A DNA stretch of 64,000 nt, taken from contig WFTL01000134.1 of the NCBI GenBank assembly GCA_015485495.1, forward strand, positions 1-64,000, in the 5' to 3' direction. Below, piece by piece: positions 44,072 through 53,057 of the stretch. The notes under the pieces were generated by a model. That model was not told the DNA's origin and ran no database searches. It saw only the letters and a program-made list of their open reading frames with translations. The position numbers and the translations under genes are program-made. This DNA is from Planctomycetaceae bacterium (lineage in GTDB: Bacteria > Planctomycetota > Planctomycetia > Planctomycetales > Planctomycetaceae). Numbering within the stretch: the first letter of the stretch is position 1; every line of letters starts with the position of its first letter.

Positions 44072-44614
44072 TCACTTCAGCGGCGCCGACACTTCCAGGA
44101 GATCGACCGCCGGACGGCCGTCGCAGAAGATCGTGGCCATCCGTCCGTAGGTGATGTCCCCGTCGGGCATCCGGAAATAGTGCGCCAGTCCCGGACCGGC
44201 CGTCAGTTCGATGATCGCCCCCAGATCGATATGCCGCAGCACATTGTGCTGAATCAGGACGCGTCCCAGCGGAATCTTCTGCGATTCGATTTCCCGCCGC
44301 ACGGCCGGACTGACGAAATCGAAATTGAACCGCACGATTCCGAACTGAACAACATCCTTCGTGCTGCTGTTCTTCAGCAGAATCTTGCGGCAGTACAGAT
44401 CGTTCTCGAACCGCGATTCCAGCACCTCCACTTCCACACGGCAGTCATGGTAGGATTCCATCGTGACGGTCATGTGATGTTCGTGGACCAGCATCCGATG
44501 GTACGGTTCCGGAGTGGCTTCCCGGGCGATATGACGGGCCTGCCGATACAAAGGACGGTGTTCGGTTTCCGGAAACAGCTCCGTCAGTTGCTCCAGTTCG
44601 ACAATGGGATTCAC
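44072..44614 (-). CDS. UbiC-like (chorismate lyase fold) protein
   Basis: A 180-residue protein whose second half (VVQFGIVRFNFDFVSPAVRREIESQKIPLGRVLI, then IIELTAGPGLAHYF and TYGRMATIFCDGRPAVDLLEV) resembles the chorismate lyase/UTRA fold, including the strand-and-loop arrangement around a buried ligand. The N-terminal HEHHMTVTMESYHDCRVEVEV also fits a UbiC-type first sheet. Catalytic residues cannot be confirmed. It starts at a GTG and lies 94 bases downstream of a HemN-like radical SAM gene on the same strand, so the two probably act together. A hypothetical lyase is the most I can claim. Confidence 0.55.
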   Translation of the reverse strand: MNPIVELEQLTELFPETEHRPLYRQARHIAREATPEPYHRMLVHEHHMTVTMESYHDCRVEVEVLESRFENDLYCRKILLKNSSTKDVVQFGIVRFNFDFVSPAVRREIESQKIPLGRVLIQHNVLRHIDLGAIIELTAGPGLAHYFRMPDGDITYGRMATIFCDGRPAVDLLEVSAPLK

Positions 44615-44708
44615 AGTTCCAGACCACTCCGGGACAGAGATTCGAAACAGAAAAAACCGGCGGCTCGTTCGGTCCCCCGTTCGTGCAGCCGGTCGTCGTA
44701 AAATGCGA

Positions 44709-46019
44709 TCAGGTGTAACGGATGTCGCGGTGTTCTTCTTCGAAGTATTCCGGCAGAAGACTGTCCACCTGCAGCAGACCGCGTCGAGTCAGCCTAACGC
44801 GGTCATCATGAATCGTCAGATAGCCGGCCGCCTGCTGATTGCGGAAGGCATCTGAAAATTCCTGCAGAATGTCCACTCCGTACCGATCCCGGAACGGCTG
44901 CACGGACACACCGCCCTCTTTCAGCTGCAGCACCAGCTCCCGGATCAGAAGCTGATGCTCCGTCGGCCGCAGCGCCCGGCTGACCGGAAGCCGCCCCTGG
45001 TCCACTGCAGCCACGTACTCGTCCATCGTGTCCAGATTCTGGTAATGGACTCCCTGCAGATGTCCGAAGCTGGACACCCCCGTGGCAATCAGATCGGCTC
45101 CCCGCCACACATTGTCCCGATAGATGAAGTGGTCCGCATCCGGATTGCGAACCAGTTCGTTGGTGCTGGAAATGTGATAGCCGGCTTCCAGAAGACGATC
45201 CATCGCCTCCCCGACCCAGCGGCGCTTCGTGTTCCAGTCGGCAACCGGCGACTGCCGACCTTCTTCCCGGATCTCCCGCGACAGCAGCGTGTTGAACGGC
45301 AGCTCCATCTGGTAAATGGTGATGTTGTCCGGTTCCATGTCGATGACCCGGTCGATGCACCGCTGCCAGTTCGCGTCCGTTTCGCCCACCATGCCGGCGA
45401 TCAGGTCGATGTTGACCTGAGCGAAGCCGACCTGCTGAATCCAGTCCCATGCCCGGAAGACTTCCGCCGACAGGTGAGCGCGCCCGTTTTCTTCCAGAAT
45501 CCGGTCGTCGAAATTCTCCACCCCCAGCGAGATGCGGGTCACGCCGATGTCCCGGAGTGTTCGCAGCTTCTCCAGACTCAGCGTTCCCGGTTCACATTCG
45601 AATGTGACTTCCTGCGCCCTGTCCCAGGACACGTGTGCCGACATGCGGTCGCGCAGCGAACGAAGCTGCCGGGAACTCAGGTACGACGGCGTCCCGCCTC
45701 CGAAATACACGAACAGCAGTTCGCGGCCGCGGACGCACGGCTGTCGACTGACCAGCTCGATTTCCCGAATCAGACTCTGCACGTACCGTTCGATCGCCCG
45801 CGCATTCTGATCCGTATACACGCGAAAATAACAGAACCGGCAGCGGCGGCGGCAGAACGGAATGTGGATATACAGTCCGGCCGGACGATCATCGGCAGGA
45901 GGCTGGCTGAGCACGCTGTCGAGCCGGGGAATCTGTTCAGGAGTCCACACCGAAAACGGCGGGTAGTTGGAAATGAAATAGCTGCCCGGCTCAGTGGCAG
46001 ACGACGTGTCAGTGCTCAT
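44709..46019 (-). CDS. HemN-like radical SAM protein
   Basis: A 436-residue radical SAM enzyme. The cluster motif is Cys56-x3-Cys60-x2-Cys63 in [54 protein letters not shown] and [14 protein letters not shown] are the HemN/HemW core, and a HemN C-terminal domain is present (residues about 340-430). The residue after the third Cys is Tyr-Phe, not the Cys of true coproporphyrinogen oxidase (Cx3Cx2CxC), so haem synthesis is unlikely; a haem chaperone or another methyl/radical chemistry is possible. The UbiC-like gene follows. Confidence 0.82.
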   Translation of the reverse strand: MSTDTSSATEPGSYFISNYPPFSVWTPEQIPRLDSVLSQPPADDRPAGLYIHIPFCRRRCRFCYFRVYTDQNARAIERYVQSLIREIELVSRQPCVRGRELLFVYFGGGTPSYLSSRQLRSLRDRMSAHVSWDRAQEVTFECEPGTLSLEKLRTLRDIGVTRISLGVENFDDRILEENGRAHLSAEVFRAWDWIQQVGFAQVNIDLIAGMVGETDANWQRCIDRVIDMEPDNITIYQMELPFNTLLSREIREEGRQSPVADWNTKRRWVGEAMDRLLEAGYHISSTNELVRNPDADHFIYRDNVWRGADLIATGVSSFGHLQGVHYQNLDTMDEYVAAVDQGRLPVSRALRPTEHQLLIRELVLQLKEGGVSVQPFRDRYGVDILQEFSDAFRNQQAAGYLTIHDDRVRLTRRGLLQVDSLLPEYFEEEHRDIRYT

Positions 46020-46081
46020 TCGTTTTCCTCCGAAGCGTGCCGCAGCCGTCCCATCCTTTTACGGCGGTCTTCCCGCCGGAG

Positions 46082-47293
46082 TCAGCCGAAGCACAGCAGA
46101 CGCCCGTTCGCGGCATCTTCCCCCGTGACCATACACTCCTGGCCGATGGCCATGCCAGCGGTGACAGGGCGTCCGGCGTGGTATTTCCAGACCTGCTCTC
46201 CACTGCTCAGAGAAACACCGTAAACGTTGCCGTCGGCTGACCCGAAAAACACCCGGTCGTCCACGGCGGCCGCCGAACATTCGATTCGCCCGCGGGCCGC
46301 GAATGTCCAGCGGGCTTTCCCCGTGGCCCGGTCGATCGCATGCAGCAGCCGATCGTGCGACCCGACCACCACGAGATCGTCCGTGGCCACCGCGGATGCC
46401 CGAATGGACAGTTCCCGGCGCCCCGCGTAACGCCACTGAACCTTTCCGGTCCGCCAGTTCAGTGCCGTCACGATTCCCGCGTGTGATCCCACATACAGCA
46501 TGTCCCCGACCACTGCCGGGGAGGCAATCAGATAATCGTTCATGTCGACAGCCAGTGTCTCCCGCCCGTCACGGATATCGATCACACGCAGCATTGCATC
46601 GCAGCCGGACACGAACGTGAAATGTTCCACGACCGCCGGAGAACAGTTGATCCGGTCACGCGTCTGAAACCTCCAGATCTCCTCCCCTTTCGGATTCAGG
46701 CAGTACAGAAAGGAATCGTGAGATGCCAGAATGAGCCGCCCTTTCCACCAGGCCGCCCCTCCGGCGATTTCCGCTCCGGTTTCGAACTTCCACCGACGTT
46801 TTCCGGTACGCGCATCCACGGCGTGCAGGAACCCGTCTTCGTCTCCGACGTAGACCGCATCGCCGACGACCAGCGGAGCCGCTTTGAATCCGGCGGCAAA
46901 CTCCTCTTCGTCGCGACTGTCGATGGACCGGTACTTCCACAGGATACGCCCGCTTCGACGATCCAGACAGTACAGATATCCTTCCAAAGCCGGAGCATAC
47001 ACGCGATCGCGGACAATGGCCGATGTTCCCACCCAGCCGTCCCGCGATGCCAGACTCCACAGCAGCCGCGGATCGCCAGCCAGCCGTGTCCTGGAAATGC
47101 CTCGCTGATCCGGAGTGCCCCGAAACGACGGCCAGGCTCCCAGTGAATCGAATGCCGATGAACCGGACTGCGATGAACCGGAATCGGCCCCGGCCCGCAC
47201 CCGACCGGCTGCGGCTGCTGCGGCTGCCAGGACGGCCAGAACCTGCCGGCGGGGCATGCCGGAGCGTTGGAAAGCAGACAGCGCTGAAAACAT
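46082..47293 (-). CDS. Exported PQQ-type beta-propeller protein
   Basis: About 403 residues. An N-terminal signal (about residues 12-34, RRQVLAVLAAAAAAAGRVRAGA) carries an RR pair. The rest is a repeated beta-propeller with blades such as GRILWKYRSID, GKRRWKFETGAEI, GEEIWRFQTRDRI, GKVQWRYAGRREL, GKARWTFAARGRI and GEQVWKYHAGRPV, the tryptophan-docking pattern of quinoprotein-like repeats. No quinone ligands or dehydrogenase motif are visible, so it is likely a scaffold like BamB or a planctomycete propeller. The ATG at 47293 is chosen; a GTG at 47356 is alternative. Confidence 0.85.
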   Translation of the reverse strand: MFSALSAFQRSGMPRRQVLAVLAAAAAAAGRVRAGADSGSSQSGSSAFDSLGAWPSFRGTPDQRGISRTRLAGDPRLLWSLASRDGWVGTSAIVRDRVYAPALEGYLYCLDRRSGRILWKYRSIDSRDEEEFAAGFKAAPLVVGDAVYVGDEDGFLHAVDARTGKRRWKFETGAEIAGGAAWWKGRLILASHDSFLYCLNPKGEEIWRFQTRDRINCSPAVVEHFTFVSGCDAMLRVIDIRDGRETLAVDMNDYLIASPAVVGDMLYVGSHAGIVTALNWRTGKVQWRYAGRRELSIRASAVATDDLVVVGSHDRLLHAIDRATGKARWTFAARGRIECSAAAVDDRVFFGSADGNVYGVSLSSGEQVWKYHAGRPVTAGMAIGQECMVTGEDAANGRLLCFG

Positions 47294-47395
47294 GAAAGAC
47301 CTGTCGTTCGACGAACGCGATTCCCGGGCGGCATTCGGATCGGCTGCTGCCGGCACGACGCTCCCACGACGCTCAATGATCAGCCGGATTTTTGG

Positions 47396-48619
47396 TCAGG
47401 ACATCCGACTGACTTCCGATGAAACAGGACGATCCGCACCGATGGCATTCAGATACACCTGTCGAAAATCGGCCTCCGCCATTTTTCGGGGATTGAACTG
47501 TCCCGTCCACTGCTCAGATGCCTGACGCGACAGAGTTTCCAGATTCGCCAGCAGATCGTCTTCCTCAGCCAGCTCACACAGATGCGTGGGCATCCCGGCC
47601 TGGCCCACCAGCCGCAGGAACCGATCGGCGAGAACCTGAGCGGCGTCTTCTGCGGACGCACGACGGTCGATCCATCCGGACGTCACGGCCAGGTCGTGGT
47701 ACAGATCCCCCGCAACAGACGCGTTCCACCGAATCACGTGCGGCAGCAGAACTCCCACTGCCTGGCCGTGCAGGGTTCCGAACCGGGCGGTCAGCGGATT
47801 CGCCAGAGCATGCGCGGCCCCCAGCATGCTGTTCTCGATGGCGGTTCCCGCAAAATGTGCTCCCAGCTGCATGCGGCCCCGTGCATCCAGATCATCCGGA
47901 TCCGCCAGCATTTCAGGAAAGGCGCCCGCCAGCAGTTTCCAGGCTTCGCGGGAAAACATCGACGAGACGGGATTGCGGTTGCGCGTCACGAAACTTTCCA
48001 CCGCATGCGTCATCGCGTCGATTCCCGTCACGGCGGCCACGGCCGGCGGCATCGTGATCGTCAGTTCCGGATCGAGAATGGCTGCCCGGCAGGCTGCCTT
48101 CGGATCGCCGCACGGCATTTTCATATGTGTCACAGGATCAGCGATCACGGCAAACGACTGAGCCTCGCTGCCGGTTCCGGCCGTCGTGGGAACAGCCACC
48201 ATGGGCAGCATGACGGAATGCGCCCGCCCCACGCCGCGATAGTCCTGCATCCGGCCGCCGTTGGTGATCAGAAAATTGGCGCCTTTGGCGCAGTCCAGAC
48301 TGCTGCCGCCGCCCAGGCCGACAATCAGGTCCACATCATGCGGACGAGCGAATTCCACACACCGGTCCACATCCTCAGACGTCGGATTCTCGCTCACCCC
48401 ATCGAACACGAACACATCGCACCCGGCTTCGTTCAAAAGCTGAACGGCCCGGTCCGGATGTCCGGCATTCCGCAGCCCGCGATCGGTCACCAGCAGAACG
48501 CGGGTACCGCTCAGTTCCCGCGTGACATCGCCCAGCCGGGCGAACGAACCGGGTCCGAATATCAGACGCGTGCGGGGTGTGTACCGGAAAGGCGCCGAAC
48601 CTGAGAAAGATGCCGTCAT
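47396..48619 (-). CDS. Iron-containing alcohol dehydrogenase
   Basis: A 407-residue NAD(P)-dependent oxidoreductase of the Fe-ADH family. NAD-binding is by GGGSSLDCAKGANFL; metal ligands fit Asp in ILDPELT, His in DAMTHAVESF and His in RFGTLHGQAVGVLLPHV. Typical substrates are short primary alcohols, 1,3-propanediol, lactaldehyde or glycerol; the exact one is unknown. The ATG at 48619 is chosen because homologous sequence begins there; an upstream GTG at 48688 is less likely. The gene is divergent from a peptide transporter operon. Confidence 0.9.
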   Translation of the reverse strand: MTASFSGSAPFRYTPRTRLIFGPGSFARLGDVTRELSGTRVLLVTDRGLRNAGHPDRAVQLLNEAGCDVFVFDGVSENPTSEDVDRCVEFARPHDVDLIVGLGGGSSLDCAKGANFLITNGGRMQDYRGVGRAHSVMLPMVAVPTTAGTGSEAQSFAVIADPVTHMKMPCGDPKAACRAAILDPELTITMPPAVAAVTGIDAMTHAVESFVTRNRNPVSSMFSREAWKLLAGAFPEMLADPDDLDARGRMQLGAHFAGTAIENSMLGAAHALANPLTARFGTLHGQAVGVLLPHVIRWNASVAGDLYHDLAVTSGWIDRRASAEDAAQVLADRFLRLVGQAGMPTHLCELAEEDDLLANLETLSRQASEQWTGQFNPRKMAEADFRQVYLNAIGADRPVSSEVSRMS

Positions 48620-48749
48620 GGAAGCTGGAATCGGACGGCCGCTGCAGACGGCCCGCAGGAGGGAATCGAATGGAACCGGACACCGCAAACGGCCGCCCGT
48701 GCCGCTGATCGAAAACGGAATCGGTGCGACGGCAGTGGATGCCAGAATA

Positions 48750-48805
48750 CCGAGTCGGTCGGGCTGTGAAAACCCACCGCACAGCCCTCTTCGCCCGCAC
48801 TCGGT
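48750..48805. repeat. Nested inverted repeats in the adh/ABC intergenic region
   Basis: An outer 7-base dyad (48750-48756 with 48799-48805) surrounds a perfect inner 8-base dyad GGGCTGTG/CACAGCCC (48761-48768 with 48780-48787). It resembles a cruciform or two-way junction RNA in the leader of either gene. Confidence 0.5.
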
Positions 48806-48861
48806 GCTCCGCGGGAGCCCGTACGAGCTGCCCTTGCAGACGATTCAGTCTGCCCCTACCT

Positions 48862-48886
48862 TCCCGACAGCACATTTCTGTCGGGA
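48862..48886 (+). promoter_or_regulatory. Hairpin just before the peptide-transporter operon
   Basis: TCCCGACAG and CTGTCGGGA form a perfect 9-base stem with a 7-base loop, ending 31 bases before the start codon of the binding-protein gene. There is no T run after it. It may be an operator or a leader structure. Confidence 0.5.
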
Positions 48887-48917
48887 CGGAAACCCATCAC
48901 TTTCAGGAATCATTCTC

Positions 48918-50807
48918 ATGCCGCATCGCGCGATGCTGTATGCCGGCTGTTTCGTCTGTCTGCTGCTGTGTGCCGGCTGTTCCTCGCAGGAAGCGCCCGA
49001 TGCGTCCGGTTCACCGGCTGCGGCGGCTGCGGCAGCCGGCCGCAGCGACACATCCCAGACGGCGCGTGTCAGTGATGAAGAATTCCGGGCTGCCTGGGAA
49101 CAGCGCCGGGCCTCCGGGAATCTGAAAACGGCCCGTTTCCCGATGCGATCCGACGGCCCGGCGTCGCTGGATCCGGTCCGCGGATCCACGATGTACGAAA
49201 ACATCTGTGCCAGCCAGATTCTGGAAACCCTGCTGCAGTACAAGTACTTCAAACGCCCCTTCGAACTGGAACCGCTGCTGCTGGCGGAAATGCCCGTCTG
49301 TTCCGATGACGGACTCACCTGGCGGTTCCGCCTGCGTCCGGACATCCGATTTCACGACGACCCCTGTTTTCCCGACGGCCGCGGTCGCACCGTGACAGCC
49401 GCCGACGTCTTCTATTCGTGGAAACGTCTGGCCGACACCGACACGGGCAGCAAATCGTGGTGGCTGCTGAACGGCATGATCGCCGGATTCGACGAATTCC
49501 GGGAAACCCAGAACCAGGCGCCTCAGTTCGACTACGACGCCGAGGTGCCGGGGCTGAAGATCATCAGCGATCTGGAATTCGAAGTGACACTGACCCGGCC
49601 CAATCAGAGTTTCCTGTGGAAGCTGGCCATGTTCCAGACGGCCGTGGTTCCCCGCGAAGCCGTCGAAAAGTACGGGGATCAGTTCGGACTGCGTCCCGTC
49701 GGCACGGGGCCCTGGATTCTGCGCGAAGGCGACTGGGTTCAGGATGTGGGCATTCGCTTCACGCGGAATCCCGGTTATCGGGAAGTCTATTTCCCCACGG
49801 AATTCATGCCGGAAGACGTCGAAGCCGGCCTGACCGGCGGACAGGGAAAGCGACTGCCGATTCTGGATGAAATCCAGGTGGTGTTCTTCAAGGAAGACCA
49901 GCCCATGTGGCTGCAGTTTCGTTCCGGAAAACTCGATTACACTCAGGTTCCTGCCGAAAACTTCCGTCAGGCCTTCAACCGCCGCACCGGGCGTCTGAAA
50001 CGCGAGTTCCGGGACCAGGGCATGACGGGCCATGCCGTCCCGCTGCTGGATTTCATCTTCCGCGCCTTCAACATGGATGACCCGCTTCTGGGCGGCCGGT
50101 CTGACAAAAGCCGGTACCTGCGGCAGGCCATCTGCCTGGCACTCGACTGGGACGAACAGAACGACGCGTTCTACAACGGGATGAACGTGGTGTACGACGG
50201 CGTCATTCCGCCCGGACTGCCCGGGCATCCGGAAGGCGGCCGATCGGAACATTCGTACCGAGGCCGCGATCTGGAGCGCGCGAGAAAGCTGCTGGCCAAA
50301 GCCGGATATCCCGAAGGCCACGGGCTGCCGACGATCGATTATTACACGTCGCGCGGCGGAAACGGCAAAGAACAGACCGAAATGCTCACCCGGCAGCTCA
50401 GCGACCTGGGCATCACCGTGAAAGCCCACCTGCTGGACTTTTCTCAGCTCATTCAGAAAGTCAACAACCGAAGCGCTCAGTTCTTCAGTTTCGCCTGGGC
50501 ATCCGACTACCCCGACGGAGAAAACAATCTGGCCATCTTCTACGGCCCCAATGCGTCTCCCGGATCGAATCATTTCAATTACAGCAATCCGGAATACGAC
50601 GCTCTGTATGAACAGATCGTCGCGATGCCGCCGGGTGAAGAACGCACGGCCATCTACGAACGCATGCAGGCGATTCTCATGGAAGACTGCCCGTATGCCG
50701 GTTCCATGGCCCGCACACGGTATTACATCGTCACCCCTCAGCTGAAGAACTTCAAACCCGTGGAAACGTTTTCCAACTGGTTCAAGTATCTGGACGTGGA
50801 ACGGTAG
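48918..50807 (+). CDS. ABC peptide/solute-binding lipoprotein
   Basis: A 629-residue family-5 solute-binding protein. The lipobox LLLCAGC puts the acylated Cys at 21, followed by an Ala-rich linker. The body has SBP_bac_5 features: RGSTMYENICASQILETLLQYK, the DGLTWRFRLRPDIRFHDD motif (residue about 140) and SFAWASDYPDGENNLAIFYGPN near the C-terminus. It would be anchored to the cytoplasmic membrane and deliver oligo- or dipeptides to the permease. The ATG at 48918 follows CAGGAA. It is the first of five genes of one operon. Confidence 0.93.
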   Translation: MPHRAMLYAGCFVCLLLCAGCSSQEAPDASGSPAAAAAAAGRSDTSQTARVSDEEFRAAWEQRRASGNLKTARFPMRSDGPASLDPVRGSTMYENICASQILETLLQYKYFKRPFELEPLLLAEMPVCSDDGLTWRFRLRPDIRFHDDPCFPDGRGRTVTAADVFYSWKRLADTDTGSKSWWLLNGMIAGFDEFRETQNQAPQFDYDAEVPGLKIISDLEFEVTLTRPNQSFLWKLAMFQTAVVPREAVEKYGDQFGLRPVGTGPWILREGDWVQDVGIRFTRNPGYREVYFPTEFMPEDVEAGLTGGQGKRLPILDEIQVVFFKEDQPMWLQFRSGKLDYTQVPAENFRQAFNRRTGRLKREFRDQGMTGHAVPLLDFIFRAFNMDDPLLGGRSDKSRYLRQAICLALDWDEQNDAFYNGMNVVYDGVIPPGLPGHPEGGRSEHSYRGRDLERARKLLAKAGYPEGHGLPTIDYYTSRGGNGKEQTEMLTRQLSDLGITVKAHLLDFSQLIQKVNNRSAQFFSFAWASDYPDGENNLAIFYGPNASPGSNHFNYSNPEYDALYEQIVAMPPGEERTAIYERMQAILMEDCPYAGSMARTRYYIVTPQLKNFKPVETFSNWFKYLDVER

Positions 50808-50816
50808 CCTCCCGGC

Positions 50817-51797
50817 ATGTGGACTTATCTGATCCGACGTCTGGCATGGAACGTCCCGGTCTATCTGGGCATTCTGCTGTTCATCATGATCGTCCTGCGT
50901 GTCCGGGACCCGGTCTTCGCCCGGCTTCCCAAGAATGCCACCGAACAGGACAAGGCCGACATTCGCGCCGAACTGGGACTCGACCAGCCGTTCGTGGCGC
51001 AGTACCGGGATCTGCTGCGTCAGGTGTGCACACTGTCCTTCGACCAGGAAAGCTGGTCGCATCCCGGTCAGACCGTCGGACAGATCATGAAACGCAGTAT
51101 CGGGCCCAGTCTGGCCATCACCGTTCCGGCTCTGGTGTTCACAACCGTCCTGTCCGTGACAGTGGCTTTGTGTTCGGCCTGGTTTCGCGGCCGGCTGCCG
51201 GACCGTCTGCTCGTTCTGACGTCGGTGCTGGGCATGAGCATCAGTTTTCTGGTGTACATCATTCTGGGCCAGTACTTCGCTGCATTCCGCATGCGGGAAA
51301 TCACCGGAATCGACCTGTTCGCGATTTCCTACGACCCGGAAGTATCGGGTGTCGGAGGCATGGAATTCGTCACGACTGTGTGGCCCCGCTACTACCTGCT
51401 TCCGGTCCTCACCAGTGTCGTGGTGGCCATGGGATACGACACGCGTTTTTATCGCGCCGTAATGGTGGAAGAATCCTCCCGCGATTACATCATCACGGCC
51501 CGGGCCAAGGGAGCTCCTCAGTGGCGGATCATGTTCGTGCACATGCTGAAGAACGCAATGATCCCCATCATCACGCGGGTGGCCACCACCCTGCCGTTCC
51601 TGATCACCGGTTCGTTTCTTCTGGAGCGTTACTTCGGCATTCCCGGGATGGGAAATCAGCTTCTGCTGGCCGTGGAAAGTCTCGATTTTCCCGTTGTTCA
51701 GGCGTTCACGGCGGTCTTCGCCGCGCTGTACATCGCCACCATTCTGCTGACGGACATCCTGTACGCCCTGGTTGACCCGCGGGTCCGACTGTCATGA
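50817..51797 (+). CDS. ABC peptide permease, DppB/OppB type
   Basis: A 326-residue inner-membrane permease of six helices. The N-terminal YLIRRLAWNVPVYLGILLFI, ELGLDQPFVAQYRDLL and the EAA-like coupling loop YIITARAKGAPQWRIMFVHMLKNAMIP are OppB features, the last contacting the ATPases. It begins 9 bases after the binding-protein stop and ends overlapping the DppC gene as ATGA. Two of the helices are separated by an insertion (about residues 147-185) that is slightly longer than in DppB. Confidence 0.93.
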   Translation: MWTYLIRRLAWNVPVYLGILLFIMIVLRVRDPVFARLPKNATEQDKADIRAELGLDQPFVAQYRDLLRQVCTLSFDQESWSHPGQTVGQIMKRSIGPSLAITVPALVFTTVLSVTVALCSAWFRGRLPDRLLVLTSVLGMSISFLVYIILGQYFAAFRMREITGIDLFAISYDPEVSGVGGMEFVTTVWPRYYLLPVLTSVVVAMGYDTRFYRAVMVEESSRDYIITARAKGAPQWRIMFVHMLKNAMIPIITRVATTLPFLITGSFLLERYFGIPGMGNQLLLAVESLDFPVVQAFTAVFAALYIATILLTDILYALVDPRVRLS

Positions 51798-53053
51798 CGG
51801 AAATCGGTTCGTCCCGAGCCTGGAGAAAATTTCTGCGGCACCGGCCGGCCGTGATCGCTTCGGTCGTCATTGCCGTGTACGTCGCCGTGGCGCTGTCTGT
51901 GCTTCTGACCGGCTGGATCACTCTGGAAGACACCAGCGCCCGCGTGGGACCGGCCAACCTGCCGGGCTTCGGACTGCTGCCGGATCCCGAACAGCGGATG
52001 GACAATGCAGAATGGCTGGCCGAACGCATCGAATCCCTGTGCGACCGCGCGGATCCTGAGGAAGCTCTTGCAGGATTCCGCGATCTGGGCAGTCGGCGGC
52101 TGGCCGATCTGAATGTGGACGAATTCCGGCGCCGCATCGACGCCATCTGGGACACCTGGGACCGGCTGGCGGAACTGGACGACGTGAACGAAGCAGCCCG
52201 CAGCCCGGAAACCGGTCCCGAAGTTCGGGAAGGGCTCGCGGAACTGGACCGGCGCTGTGAAGCGCTGCTGCAGCCGGTGTCGGAAACCGGATCGGTGTGG
52301 CGAACACTGGAACTGCTTCTGGGGACCGATCGGCAGGGCCGTTCGATTTTTCTCAGAGCCGTGTATTCGATCCGAGTGGCCGTGATGATCGGCCTGGTCA
52401 CCGGCCTGCTGGCTGTCGCCATCGGGACGCTGGCCGGACTGGCTGCCGGTTATTTCGGAGGCATCACAGACGGAATCATCACATGGCTGTATTCCACGTT
52501 CGCGTCCATTCCGGGAATCGTTCTGCTGATTGTTCTGGCATTCATGTTTTCCGGCGGCGAACTGGACGCATCGCTGAACCGTGTGACCGGCGGTCTTCTG
52601 CGAACGGTTCTTGGAGGGCGGCTGGACGAAACCCTGATCCCCGTCTACATCAGCTTCGCCATCACCTTCTGGATCGGCCCCTGTCGTGTCATCCGGGGAG
52701 AAACCATGAAAATCCGGGAACTCGAATACGTCCAGGCCGCCGTGGTGATGGGCTTCGGCCGGATGCGTCTGCTGCTGCGCCACGTGCTGCCCAACGTCAG
52801 CCACCTGATGCTCATCAATTTTTCACTGCTGTTCATTGCCGCGGTCAAGTCCGAAGTGATCCTCAGCTATCTGGGTCTGGGCGTCCAGAACGGTCCGAGC
52901 TGGGGGCTGATGATCAGCCAGTCCGGACAGGAAGTGATGAAGGGCTTCTTCTGGCAGATCGGATCAGCCACCGGATTCATGTTCGTGCTCGTCCTCGCCT
53001 TCAACATTCTCACAGATGCCCTTCAGGACGTGTTCGACCCGAAACACGTGTGA
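51794..53053 (+). CDS. ABC peptide permease, DppC/OppC type, with long insertion
   Basis: A 419-residue permease, about 120 residues longer than DppC. The first helix (about 18-42, VIASVVIAVYVAVALSVLL) is followed by a charged helical stretch (about 45-165, rich in Glu, Arg, Asp and Leu) before the DppC signature LLGTDRQGRSIFLRAVYS near 173. Five helices and the coupling loop YVQAAVVMGFGRMRLLLRHVLPNV follow. The extra part lies on the outside, where it could contact the lipoprotein. It overlaps DppB by 4 bases. Confidence 0.92.
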   Translation: MTEIGSSRAWRKFLRHRPAVIASVVIAVYVAVALSVLLTGWITLEDTSARVGPANLPGFGLLPDPEQRMDNAEWLAERIESLCDRADPEEALAGFRDLGSRRLADLNVDEFRRRIDAIWDTWDRLAELDDVNEAARSPETGPEVREGLAELDRRCEALLQPVSETGSVWRTLELLLGTDRQGRSIFLRAVYSIRVAVMIGLVTGLLAVAIGTLAGLAAGYFGGITDGIITWLYSTFASIPGIVLLIVLAFMFSGGELDASLNRVTGGLLRTVLGGRLDETLIPVYISFAITFWIGPCRVIRGETMKIRELEYVQAAVVMGFGRMRLLLRHVLPNVSHLMLINFSLLFIAAVKSEVILSYLGLGVQNGPSWGLMISQSGQEVMKGFFWQIGSATGFMFVLVLAFNILTDALQDVFDPKHV

Positions 53054-53057
53054 CCCG

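Noticed and set aside
49011-51542. An 843-residue open frame on the minus strand
   Set aside because: It lies wholly opposite the peptide-binding protein and permease genes, which have strong family motifs. The minus-strand translation is rich in His, Gln and Arg without any recognisable domain, as expected of antisense reading of GC-rich coding DNA.
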